From positions 597,515 to 661,514 of the forward strand of contig KB722736.1 of assembly GCA_000349905.1 (NCBI GenBank): a stretch of 64,000 bases of DNA. The letters run 5' to 3'. Source of the stretch: Volvariella volvacea V23 (Eukaryota; Basidiomycota; Agaricomycetes; Agaricales; Pluteaceae). Made by a program: the position numbers and the translations under genes. This document shows positions 1-11,007 of the stretch, piece by piece (the first letter of the stretch is position 1; each line of letters opens with the position of its first letter). A model generated the notes under the pieces. That model saw only the letters and a program-made list of their open reading frames with translations, was not told the origin of the DNA and ran no database searches.

Positions 1-598
1 GACAGGGTTGTTGTGAAGATGAGCCGAGCTGATACAGGAACCGACTTGGAGGAGCTCGAGGATGAATATTTGCGAACATGTACACTCAGCAGCATACCAG
101 GGATCAGAGAAGGTTTAGTTTGGAGTGTAGGACTATATAAGCACGAAGTGGAGACTGATACTCAGTCCTCTACTCAGTCCTCAACAGCAGAGAACTGTCA
201 CTGTATGTGGGTGATGGTGTGGGCTGGGAAAGATTTAACAAATTATAAGACGATAACTCCTAAGGCACAGTAAGTACATTTTTGAAAATCGCCAACACCT
301 CGATTGAGCTTTGTGCAGAAACCAATTGAAAGATTTCTTTTCACGCGTCCATCAGAATGGATGGGCGCATACGAAGATAACAGCAAGGCATCTCGTCTGG
401 GATAACATTAGCGAGACTATTACAGTTTTGAGCTGGGAGAACTCAAAGGAAAAGGACGACAAACTCAGGAAACGGGACCGTCGCCAATTGAGGAGCATTC
501 TTAGAGATTTACGGAAGGGACCACACCAAAAGGATTCGAGTAAGCGGAAGAGGATCCCACGCACGATGACCAAGAAGGCCAATGTTAGGGGAGGGTAG
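1..598 (+). CDS. Type A pseudokinase, 3' part (copy A1)
   Basis: This is the C-terminal 182 codons of a type A protein cut by the left edge; base 1 is codon phase 0. Exons are 1-269 and 319-598 with a GTAAGT...CAG intron. Visible parts are the beta3-like segment RVVVKMSRAD with a retained lysine, an acidic helix that may hold the alphaC glutamate (LEELEDEYL), the conserved block HCMWVMVW, and a degraded catalytic loop GWAHTKITARHLVWDN. The HRD aspartate position is lysine, the loop asparagine is histidine, and the DFG position reads SWE, so phosphotransfer is unlikely. The tail is strongly basic (KRKR, RKRDRR). It matches the 3' part of the genes at 24108-26287 and 30693-32797. A type B kinase follows 338 bp downstream on the same strand, as in the other two cassettes. 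The N-terminal part, including any nuclease-like motif, lies outside the window. Confidence 0.8.
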
Positions 599-846
599 CG
601 GTTACAAACACCAGCGCTTTATCTGAGTATACGACAGGGATATCTTATATCATGAAGCGAAATACAGCGGGTGCGTTTTTGGGCGGCGAAGAGGTCCGGT
701 GGCTCTGGTTTTCGCATTACGAATAGGGTATGCTTGACCCGTTACTCACGGGTGACCTGATGGTTCTATATCCTGTGTTTAGTTTCTGAGTAGGATTGTA
801 TGTTTGACTGTTGGACGAGAATAAACTGTCCTGTCAATTGTAATAC

Positions 847-854
847 TATAAAAG
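847..854 (+). promoter_or_regulatory. TATA box of kinase B1
   Basis: The sequence TATAAAAG lies about 83 bp upstream of the ATG at 937, within the 338-bp spacer between A1 and B1. This suggests B1 has its own promoter and is not simply a read-through product of A1. Confidence 0.5.
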
Positions 855-936
855 GCTGGATGATAGCGTTCAAGTTCGGAAGCGGCTGGTATCGTGAGAA
901 ATTATCTTGAACATTGGTTACCCAAACACCGCATAC

Positions 937-3246
937 ATGGAAAGCCTCGAAGACTATCTTTCCACCATCTTCGCGTGGACAAACGAGATTGAAAGGAATG
1001 TCTGTGACTTCAAACTATCTGTGTCCCCCTTGACATATCTCGACAAACATATTGATGATCACCTTTCCCTCGCCATGGTGCGACCATTACCCGGAATAGT
1101 CCCTCTGTTGCTTCGCCTGTGCGATGTCGTCGTCTCTTCGTATCGAACCAAGCATCCAGACATGAAGCCACGCGATCTTTCTTCCTGGCACTCTCTCCGT
1201 TCCTTCTCCATTGGCTCGGCCGATCGGACTGCGGGTCGGCATCAGCAAGCAGCTATAGTCCTACGCAGATTTGTTTCGACTGTGCTCCTCTGTTCTGAAT
1301 CAGCAAATATTATAACTGCGAGCGTGCTCCCCGGAGACACAGAAACAAGCGTGGCTACTGCCGCAAGAACAGTGCGCATCCGCCACCAAGGTGCCAGAAC
1401 ACCCGAGGAGGGGATAAAGGATTCAACTGGACACAAGCTAGATGCGTTACAGAAGTATTATCCTAACCTGGCAGTATGGTACTTCGTGACTTCATCTGGT
1501 GGGCAGGACGAGCTGATTATCCGAAAATTGGGAGGAACCAGAGCTCGAAAGCCGAAGTGGACAACTCCACAAACTTCTGGGACTGCAATTTCATCGTTTT
1601 CCCCACTACCGACAGAACAATCGCCTCCTGACGCCCCTTCACCACCTTGGTCGTCGTTGCTCCAAGACAAAAATCACAACACTCGGAGCACCGGTACCAA
1701 CGTCATTTCAGTTCATCGCAATACGACACCGGGTGTTCTCCCCCAAAACCGAAGGCACTCGAACTCTGCAATAACTCCAAATAAACAAAGATATAGATAC
1801 CCCCCTTGCAAGCCATACCGGCCTCAAGTTGATGACTACCCCCAAAGAGGCTGGACTCACGCTGTCCGAGCAGATTCAACGTTCCTCATCTTCCATTGTG
1901 GTCGATATGAACTAATCGGGATTCGACACCGAGCAACTCAAACACTCTACCTCAGTGACACGATCGACACGAGTAGGTTTGACCTATATGGAAAACTACA
2001 AATCGGGTTGCACATTGCAATTATCCAAGATGCAATGTCACGGTTGGATGAGCGATTGATGCGTGAGCGCGTGTCGGATTCAAGCAATCGCACGCTTCGG
2101 AAGCGTAAAAGGGAAGTATTCACTTACAGGACGAGCAAGCGAACGAAACGAGGTACACCTCTAATTTTTCTATCCTTGTGAGTAGGATTACCGAGTGTGC
2201 CTGTGAACTTCTATTAATTGTTCGCAGGAAATGAAGTGTGAGACTCAGTCTCGCAAATTAATGTTGGTGAACTTCAGCCACGACCACTATCATCGTTCTC
2301 CACGTCCCGCCTCGTACCTTCAACGCGAGGTCATCTATTCTAAGGGGCGCATTGTTGCGACCAACTTTGTTCAACCAAATCCCAAGAATAGTTATCCACC
2401 ATCAGACTATATGATCCTTACAGTGGGTGATTATATCGGATGGGGAGCTAGTGGTACGGTGTACAAGGCAACCCTGTCAGTAAAGGGCGAGCATAATTCC
2501 ACCCATATGCTTCACAAAGTTGCGGTGAAGTTTGTTACCAAAGATCTTGCGAAGTGGAAGTTGGAACGAGAATACTGGGTTTATCAGCATTTGGAAGCCG
2601 CGAAAGTAGCGGGAATACCAGCTATGTTTGGTCTTTTCCAAGATCTCGAGGAGAATTGGATGGTATTAGTGATGTCTTACACTGGGATTACGCTAGGTAC
2701 TCGTCACATGTCGTTGAAAGCTAATGAGCAGCTTGTCTCTCAAACGGAGAGGTTCGTCTGTCGTTTTCATTGAATTTCATTCAGCCTGTTTACAATGGAT
2801 TTTGGCTCAGGGAAACCTTTCTCCGCATTCTTGGAGACATACATAGCGCGGGTGTTCGTCATCGAGATCTAAGGTGGGGCAATATGACTATTGGTGACGA
2901 TGGTCAGCCATACATTATCAATTTCAATGCATCTCATTTGGATGTAGCGGAGAAGCCTAACAAAACAGAACAGGAGGTAGAGAGGATGAAACGACTGTTG
3001 GAAGGTGAAGAAGGGGCAAATAATATCTCCATTACGTGGTCTGATTTGGAGTCGGACGTGTTGGAGTCACGCATTGAGTCTCTGCCTCGGCGTATAAAAT
3101 CTCTGCTCCGTCCTCAGGATGATACCTACACGATTTTTAACTCGGATTCGGACTCATCTTCAGATTCAGATCCAAATTCCACCTCGAGTTCTAACTCAAG
3201 TTCAGAATCAGACATAAGTGTGGACTCCGGAAAATTGAGTCCATGA
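937..3246 (+). CDS. FunK1-type kinase B1, probably disrupted
   Basis: This is a fungal-specific protein kinase related to the FunK1 (Pkinase_fungal) group. The start is the ATG at 937 (MESLEDYL), which aligns with the starts of B3 and B4. The N-terminal half holds the middle domain shared with type A (DSTFLIFHCGRYELIGIRHR in B1 reads with A in place of E at the first position), followed by a basic KRKRE segment. The kinase domain keeps the glycine loop IGWGASGTVYKA, the beta3 lysine VAVKFV and HRDLRWGN. The DFG position reads NFN, so the metal-binding aspartate is also lost. The tail is Ser/Asp-rich. Exons 2 (2228-2751) and 3 (2811-3246) match B3 in length exactly (524 and 436 nt). The end of exon 1 is 28 nt shorter than in B3, which puts the best donor (GTGAGT at 2178) out of frame with exon 2. 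A weak in-phase GTATTC donor at 2116 could rescue it. It is probably a decaying copy. Confidence 0.75.
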
Positions 3247-3397
3247 CGACTTTGGGGTCCACCACCCGCTCGCCATCATTCGTTTTCTTAACATCTCTTA
3301 GAAACTTAGGATATGTTTTTTTTTTACCATATCTGCATTGGATATACATGGAACGAATAATGAATATGTGTAGCAAGTACAACCAATCAGTGAACGC

Positions 3398-4463
3398 TTA
3401 TCGAGTAGAGGGATCGACATCGTCTCCATCCACAGTATCATTTCTTCGAATGTCCCCGACCTTACCATGAAATAATATTCTTATCAACCTCTCCCAAGGC
3501 CGATCACGCATATCCCACTCCCGTAATTCTGGTCTACCCAACTCCATCACTATCACATACCAAAACCTAGCCATCAACCCGAATATGATCATTCCAATAA
3601 AAAGGCGTAGGGTGACGAAAGCAGCATTGGGACGAGGGATTTGATCAGGGCAAAGGAACTCAGAGGTTGTGTTGGTAGTGCTGGTAATACTCCGATCCTC
3701 GATGTCTTCAGAAGGTCGAATTGACTCTGGAGTGTAACAGGGCCAGAAATATTGGTAGGTTGTGAGCACGATTAATGTGACGCCAAATACCAGGGTTTTC
3801 GATGCCTGAATACGGTTGGATACGGGTATAGAGTTCTTGTATTCAGACAATAGGACGGAGTTCTCGCTATTGGGAGTCTCGGTCGCATCACTATTCCCCC
3901 TTATCTCTTGTTTTAGGGAGTCTGGGCCTCGGGGCTTCAAAACATAAAAGTCACAATCCAAAAAGCAGTCGTAGCGGCGAGAGGGCTCACCCTGGGTGTA
4001 GCAATGAGCAGAGCTACTTGAGCGCTCAAGAATAAATTCATGATGCCCTGAAGCCTTGGGTCATGATTTATCCCGAAATCTAGCCCGGCAGACGATACCA
4101 TCCATAATAGAATTAAGATGAAGAAGTACAGTGACTACGGGTGTGTTTGAAGAGAAGAGGAGTCGGCGTTGAGATGGGAAGTGTATGACGACCGAGATCA
4201 GCGACGAGTAGTTTGAGTTTATGTCGACTCACGAATTCAGCGATAGTTGAGTACTGGTTGTATATACGATGCAACGAGTCTGAAGACAAAAACAGAGACG
4301 TTAGATTCATATTGAGTACCCTTCCGTGAAAAGACTGTGCACCTTTATCAGTGTTGTCTCTAAGCTCTTGCCTTTCAAGATCTCGCCCGGGTCCGGTTTG
4401 CAGCATATTGTGAATGGGGACGTCAATAGGAGAATACATGGGAGAATTACGGTTGGTGGACAT
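3398..4463 (-). CDS. Four-pass membrane protein, function unknown
   Basis: I do not recognise a named family. Four exons (4463-4343, 4279-4233, 4134-3991, 3934-3398) with standard GT-AG introns give 282 aa in one frame. The start is the ATG at 4463 (MSTNRNSP). Four hydrophobic segments are visible: LYFFILILLWMVSSAG, IMNLFLSAQVALLIA, KTLVFGVTLIVLTTYQYFW and FVTLRLFIGMIIFGLMA. A Ser/Asn-rich loop separates the second and third. The C-terminus is charged and probably cytoplasmic. It is divergent from another small membrane protein gene at 4839. It may be an orphan integral membrane protein of the kind common in Agaricomycetes. The third intron (3990-3935) removes a stretch that would otherwise read open in a second frame. 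Confidence 0.6.
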
Positions 4464-4838
4464 ATATTTCTGAAACGGCACTGCCCCTATAAAGGGGCAA
4501 TTGCCGTCTATTTACCTTACCTCAAGTTGTGCGCATATTACTCAACCTGTCACATATTGCTAATCTACATGCCTGGCTTTATATTTCCTTATCATTCCAA
4601 GCATCGTACATGCACCATGCGGTGTGGGTACCCCGCGATACCATGAAGTGCTACTTCCAGGATAGAGTGCGACCTAACGACTCAATGCAGCAAACAAAGC
4701 CTCACACATGCCGCAAACATGCCGAACCAGGATCGAACTCGGTGTGGCTGGTACTCAGAGATTATAAGCTGCCCACTCCTGTAACCAGATATTTTCATTA
4801 AATATCTTTCGCTTATTCCTAGTATTATGGCACTCCCA
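4464..4838. promoter_or_regulatory. Divergent intergenic region
   Basis: A 375-bp spacer lies between two divergently transcribed small membrane protein genes and should contain both promoters. It includes a TATAAA-type motif near 4490. The segment around 4715-4790 contains a degenerate tRNA-like B-box but no complete cloverleaf. No coding exon is supported. Confidence 0.4.
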
Positions 4839-5684
4839 ATGATGTCCCATGATAGCTCATCTGGGAGCAGCGCTCGTTCGACTGCGTTGGAGGACGCTAG
4901 TCATGAAACGGCCACCAATCGCGCCTCACAACCCGGTGCGTGCCGTCTACCGTTCCTCCAGTCATTCAACTCAATCCTACGACTATAGCTACCAATGGCG
5001 GTGCCGTACAACAAGAACACGGCTCTACGATTGCGACAAACACTCTTTCACATCATGTCAGCCATGCAGAAGGTGCGCATCGAGGTTTGCTATTCTATTC
5101 AGATCTGAAGAGTAATGGTGCTCATGTATTATCAGATTCAGAGGACGAGAGAGAGAAATGCAGAGCGAAATGGGGTCGCCGCAAGAATGGGTGGGTAATC
5201 AGTTTAATTTTCGGCACCTCTTCGATTCACTCTGTGCAATTTAGGGTTACATTGATGATAGGCATTGAGAGCGTCTTCTTTGTCTCCAAAATCAACGGCA
5301 ATACCCCCAACAATATCGATCAAGGGCTCCAAATCATGCTCATCTTAACCAATATATTCAGTATTCTCTTCCTTGGCGGCATCAGACTCTGCCTCGAACC
5401 CGTCCCTACGCAAAATCCTTCAATTTGCACTAGATGCTGTCTCGAATTGTCGTTCCTTATTGGAGTGTCCCTCTTTTCCATTCATTCATATCGGGACCTA
5501 TTATTTTACCCGCGTCAACGGCATCCTTGCCGTCATCCTCGCCATTCTGAGCTTTGTACTGCCGATGGCGCACGCTATTATGACAGAATGGGATGAGGGA
5601 TATATCAAAGTGTGGCGTGAGTGGGCATTAACTAAGCTCGGAAACATGAAACCCACTGGCAGGGTCATAGATAGGAGCGGATGA
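4839..5684 (+). CDS. Small three-pass membrane protein, function unknown
   Basis: The deduced exons are 4839-4935, 4989-5190, 5245-5360 and 5434-5684, which read in one frame to 221 aa. The start is the ATG at 4839, beginning with a Ser-rich stretch (MMSHDSSSGSSARS). The N-terminal half is hydrophilic with an acidic patch SDSEDERE. Three hydrophobic segments follow: VTLMIGIESVFFV, LQIMLILTNIF and NGILAVILAILSFVLPMAHA. A charged C-terminus (EWDEGYIKVWREWALTKLG) ends the protein. The third intron has a weak donor (GTATTC) and was chosen because it alone restores the frame. It is divergent from the four-pass membrane protein upstream, and both may be orphan Agaricomycete genes. No functional motif is visible. 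Confidence 0.5.
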
Positions 5685-6035
5685 TACGCTTTTTACTTCG
5701 AGCCAATGTTATAGGATATCGGTATTGCAACGGAAACGCGCATATAGTCGCCTGCTGAGCAAATTTGACTTGTCAATGCATCCTCATTAATCTGGGGCGC
5801 AAGGGAGGATACACTATGGCACCTAATGGTGAAGGGTGATGTCGCGCTTGTATGACAGACGCAAATTGTACTTAAAGACAAAACGAAGAAATTAATCTCT
5901 CAATACATGAAAACCTGCACATGGCGGTGTATAACAATGAATCAAACAAAAGAATTACACGGAATATTGACTACAACAGAACCACATCCTACTGCCACCC
6001 AAGTACCAATCGTCCATCAAACCGGAACCACCCAA
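5685..6035. other. Convergent intergenic region
   Basis: This 351-bp spacer separates two convergent 3' ends. It presumably holds both 3' UTRs. I see no gene, repeat or RNA. Confidence 0.4.
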
Positions 6036-9000
6036 TCAAGACCCATTAACCAACTCCCTAAACTCCGTCCCCCAATCCGGGTTCTTCTTCAAATCCTCCA
6101 CAAACGCATCAAACCTCGGCGCAACGCTAGCCGCACCCCCCACACCCACAGCCTTGCTCAATGCCGCGACAGCCCTCAACGCGCTCCTCTGCAACTCTGC
6201 CGCTCTCTCCAAATCTTGCTTGACGGTGTCCTTCGTGACAGTCGCGCCTTTCATGGTCTTCTCCAGTTGAGGTGTGGCGTCGTCTAGACGCTGTACCAAG
6301 GCAGCGGGTGCAACTTGAGAAAGACGGAAGAGCATCATATGGCAGATGACCTTGATTTCGTCAGAGTCGTCTGCAAGACCGGGGATAAGGTGGCTGATGA
6401 ACTCGTGGATATCGAGCTTGGTCACGCATGTATCGAGCTGGGGGTTCATAAAACATTTAAACATCAGATTGGGAAAGTGGAAGTAATTCTACCTATGGCG
6501 ACTTACCAAAGTGTAGAGCGTTTCAAATGCCGTCTTTCGAGCTTCGAGACCATCGTCGACCTTGTGCGTCCAGGGGCCCATCTGAACGGTACGGACGAGA
6601 GCAGGGTTGATGACAGTCTCATTGTAGAGCGACTTCATGAGCGTGCCCAGGTTGTCCCTTATCAGGTGTGGCTTTGTGCGTGCGGCAGAGTTGAGAGTGG
6701 AAAGTGCCAAGCGGCGCACAGTCTTAAGAAGTGTGACTAAGTGCGCATACCAAGAAGACAGTCAGAGTCACTCACGAGATCGTTGTCACCCATAAGGGAC
6801 AAGAAGTCGACCAGCAGAGGTGCAAGGAGCTCGTCATAAGCTCTCGAGTTGTCTGCAAAGGTATATCTAATAGCGGAGACTACAGTTGCCCTGATTGACG
6901 CTCTTTCGTCGTGAATGCGACCCTGTAACCGGCCTAGTATCAGTAAATGCGCCCCCGAGATACTATGGAATGACCAACTGACATGAAGTTGTGGGAGATA
7001 CCGCGAAGGTTGGGTGGTTGCCAGCTTGCCAAGACAAGCAGCAGCAACGTTTCGTGTTGTCTCTTCGGAGCTTTCAGAGTGTTCGAACAGTGGAGTCCAG
7101 AGAAGTTCGGCAACTCCTTCCAACTGTCCTTGCGAGCAATGGGTAACAACCTATTCATGGAATGTGAGAAAACTTCATGGACCCCCGATTCCACAAAATC
7201 ATTACCTCTTTCAACGCATGAAGAGAGAGCAACCGCTTTTTGGGATCAGACTCGACCAGTTTGACAATAGCGGGGAGATATTGATGGAGATTTCCAATAG
7301 CGATATTACCTTTTTTTACGTTGGTAAGATACATGAGCTTTTTGAGTCAAAACATACCTGCAGCGAATGCAGCAGCAGAACGCAACTCTTCCTGCTCAGC
7401 AGTGAAGAATGCAATGGCATTAGGGAAGATGTCGTGTTGAATGGACAAATCACTACAAAGCACCCACTCAGTTATTGGACAACTCATTCCGAAAAAAAAA
7501 AAGCTTACATGAAACGACCAAGCTCTCCGAGAATAAGCAAGCTTAGGATAATCAACGACGGCTTGGCTTTTGAGGTGCTCTAAGTCGCACCGTCAGTCGG
7601 TCAATCACATCAACATGAAGCCAACAACCAACCTTCAGGTTCTTCGAATACTCAGCAATCGTACCTGCCGCTACGCCTTGCTGGCTCTTAACAACCTGCG
7701 CGATCGCCTTGGCGACATTAGACGGGCTAGCTTCCGCCTTTGGTGCCTTCTCCACCGAAATAACCAGGTTGGGAATGACATGAGTGGCGATCTGATTATC
7801 GGCTTGGACCAGAGCAGCGAAGAACCCGAGGAGCGAATCCAAAGCTGGACCTGCGAGAAGGGGTGAGTGTGCGATGCGGTAGATGTCTGCGAGAAGCTCT
7901 CGTTCGACTAGAGGGAATGTGACGGCTGGTGCGAGTTCGAGAAGAACGGCGAGGATGTTGAGGGCCTGGGAGAGTAGTGCGATGTCGTTTGTGGAAAGGT
8001 AACCCTTGACTTGAGGTACGAGAGTGTAGGATAGTCCATCAGGTAGGTCAGATGTGTAGCTGCGGTAGCATTAGCACATTCTGCACACGCAAACTGGACC
8101 GACTTGCCTTTTCAAGAGACTGGTCAGCGCAACGAATACATCAACCTTTCCAGCTCGACCACCCTTCTTCAACAACCCAAGTGACCACTCGACGCATCCA
8201 TTCACCCAATCATCGCCGATCGTGACTTCCTTCGCGACTTTAGTAACAACTCTAACACCACTATCAGTGTTTCCAGAAGTTCGGCAAATGAGCTCCCATT
8301 CCTTTCTGCCCTTGTTCCTCACAACATCGGTAGCGCAGATCCAAAGGTCACCGATGGTCTCTTCCGCCGAAGTCCTGACATCTGGATCAGTATCGTGTAG
8401 GCTTAGCCTGGCTAGTGCCTGATCGTATAGTTGATCTGCCCAATCTGAGCCTTTTAGTGGCTTCAACGCATTCAAGAGTGCAGAGAAAACTCGGAAGCTC
8501 TCCGATGCGATTCGTGGATGTCGCTCAGATGCAGACTTGAGCAAGACCGGTGTGAGAGCGGGAAGCGAATTAGAGAAAGTGGGCGGCGAGTGCGTGGAGA
8601 AGAACAAGGCAAGGAAGGACAAGACAGTGAGGTGGAGGTTAGAGGTTGAGGTTGAAGGCGACTGTGAGAGCACAGATTTCACTGTAGCAACTACAAGGGG
8701 AACCTGGGTGGAAAGAGAACCAGGCAAAACGTTGAGAAGAGCGTGGAGGAGGCTGAAGCCCGCTTGCAAGACAGTAGGGTTGGTCTTGGGAGCCTTGAGC
8801 TGGTTTAGCAGCGCCTTCGATAGGTTTGGAACTTGACCCTTCAACAATGTATAGGGGGTTTCTTCAACCTCCATGTTATCTTCTGTATCACGCTTTCTCT
8901 TACCACGGAGGGTGGAATCGTCCTTGTTCTGCGGTGAGCCGCCATATAGCGAGGTTTGATTTAGAAGGGCGACGTAGGTAGCCCAGACCTCTAGACGAAC

Positions 9001-10579
9001 ACTCTCTTCACGGTCACCAAATCGAGAAATGAGGACTGGTGAAACCTCCTTGTAGATAGAAATAAGGAGCTCGGGGCGAGTTGCAATGACGCCATTCAAA
9101 ATCTTGGTGGCTGATCGACGAATCTTATACGAGGTGTCTTCGTCGTCGGAGTACCTGATAGGGTGTTAAAGGATGAGCAATACCAGGTTCACCAGTTAGC
9201 TTACTCGTCTAATTCTGCATCATCTTCGTCTTCATCATCTGCGTCGGCCATCTCCTCATCTTCGTCATCTCCTCCAGCATAATTCTAACAGTGTGTGAGG
9301 GGCTGATGAGCTTGTCTGATTAATACCACCTACAGGGTCGTATTTGATATATTGGTTTCCAACCTGCACGATTGAGTTCAAGTAGGGTGCAATCTCGGTA
9401 GGGCACCGCAGAAGTACAATTTCTAGTGCCTACGATGACGTCAGTTTGGGGCTCATGTTCACAAAACTTGATATTACCTGCAAACTACCTTCCCGGAGCT
9501 CTTCATCTTCTTGGTGGACCGCCTTCAGAATACCTGGAATAATTTCACCAAGAACGGGAGAAATATGTGTGGGAGAATGCCGGGCGAGTGCTGCCACTAG
9601 CTGGACCGTAGTCCTTTTCTTATCTATACTGGCGCCTGGCACGAGGTTCGGGAAGACGTAAGTTTGCAGGAGCCCTGAAACTAGGGTTGGTTGTGAGATG
9701 GGCACGAACTGGGCAAGCGTTAAGATCGCGCGCTTGCGAACGAGAGGTCGAGGATGGGAGAGCAGAGGAGGGAACACAGTAAGTGGTTGAGGCTCCAGAC
9801 CAGAAAGGTGACTTGGGAAACGGATAACCAAGATGGACAGAATGGACAATGTCTCGACGAGGGCTTGCGGAGGAGTGTCGGGCTGTTTCGTGGTCAGCAC
9901 TCTACCTACTACTTGATGGAACACCTCACATTTGATAACTGGCCGAGTAATTTGGGCGCGAGTTTGGCGCACGCGGTGGATGCAATCTTGCCATCAGGGG
10001 GCAGTTCGGCGGTAATGGTCTTAAGCGCTGAGCCACTGATGTCAGAATCACGGGGAAGCCGTGTGAGATGAGACGGGCGGACCAAGGCTAGCAATATCAC
10101 GGAGCTCCTCATCCTTTCCTCCGGAGAAGTCTATCAGCTTGTCCACGACTAGTTCCATCTGGGGTTGGCGGATGATCTTGATCAACTGGCCCAGGCTATC
10201 GAAGACATCAAAAAGTAAAGAGATTGGTATGTTCGACGAATGTACCATTTGACGGCTTGATTCTTGACTTCTGATATCTTATCCTCCACCAACGCGAGCA
10301 CTTGCTTGAGCACTTTGGTTTCCATAACTTCATCACCCACGAAAGTTGATTGATCCTGCTTGATCTCCGTCATCAGATCATTGAGACCCATAAACCTAAA
10401 CGAAAGGAATGCGGTCATTTTCTTTCATGGAGGATAAACGCGTCGCAGGACGTGCCGGAAGTCCTGATCTGGGGACTGCATCTGGAGTGGCGGAAGCGAT
10501 TCAGCGAGTGTGAATGGGCGCATCGGCGGACTTGACATACTTTCTCAATAAGACTGCTCATAAGGTATCCCTTCGTCAT
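6036..10579 (-). CDS. CAND1: CAND1/TIP120, cullin exchange factor
   Basis: CAND1 is a HEAT-repeat protein that binds unneddylated cullin-RBX1 and exchanges substrate receptors of SCF-type ubiquitin ligases. The match runs end to end. The start is MTKGYLMSSLIEK, followed by a 26-nt second exon (10481-10456) encoding MQSPDQDFR, then FMGLNDLMTEIKQD. Middle blocks include VRKRAILTLAQFVP (human VRKRTIIALGHLV) and PVLISRFGDREESV. The C-terminal blocks include STLNSAARTKPHLIRDN, YNETVINPALVRTVQMGPW, HKVDDGLEARKTAFETLY and LQRSALRAVAALSK. An acidic stretch (about 9200-9280, Asp/Glu-rich on the minus strand) matches the acidic insert of the family. At least a dozen short introns split the gene. The intron after exon 2 has a GC donor. 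The total length fits the roughly 1200-aa family. No lesion was seen. Confidence 0.93.
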
Positions 10580-11007
10580 CTTGGCGGCGAACTATGAGGA
10601 GGGATGGGATGATGGTGGGTGGAGAGACACAGCTGGTGCGCGTCCAGATTGGAGCAATAATGATGTGCACGTGACCTCAAGGCGGGTCATCAGCACAACC
10701 TCAAAAAGCGCTCCCAATCCTGCGAGCAGTCTGCAGGCGATGGGGTGGGCCAGAGACGCCTAGAACTGGGCAAGAATTCGCATTGCAATCTAGGTCGTCT
10801 GGTCAGACCCACTGCACGGCTCATCGACCATCGCGACCCTCAGCGGGGAATATCAGGGACGCACAGCCCATGCTCTACAGAATGCACATCAACTGCTGTA
10901 AGCGCCTCAGCAATGCCTGCAGCAGTGGCACGACGAGGATTGGGCCGTCGGCCGGCCCGGAGCTCCGCTGAGCACCGGTGGACAGGCGCTCAGGCGCTTC
11001 ATCGTCC
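10580..11007. promoter_or_regulatory. CAND1/aminotransferase divergent promoter
   Basis: A 428-bp spacer lies between divergent start codons. It is GC-rich with no clear TATA box. The reading frames crossing it show no conserved protein features. Confidence 0.4.

Noticed and set aside
4700..4800. tRNA gene on the minus strand
   Set aside because: A T-loop-like GAGTTCGATCC is present, but the T-stem has mismatches, no acceptor stem closes and the D-arm is not recognisable. At best an eroded tRNA-derived repeat.
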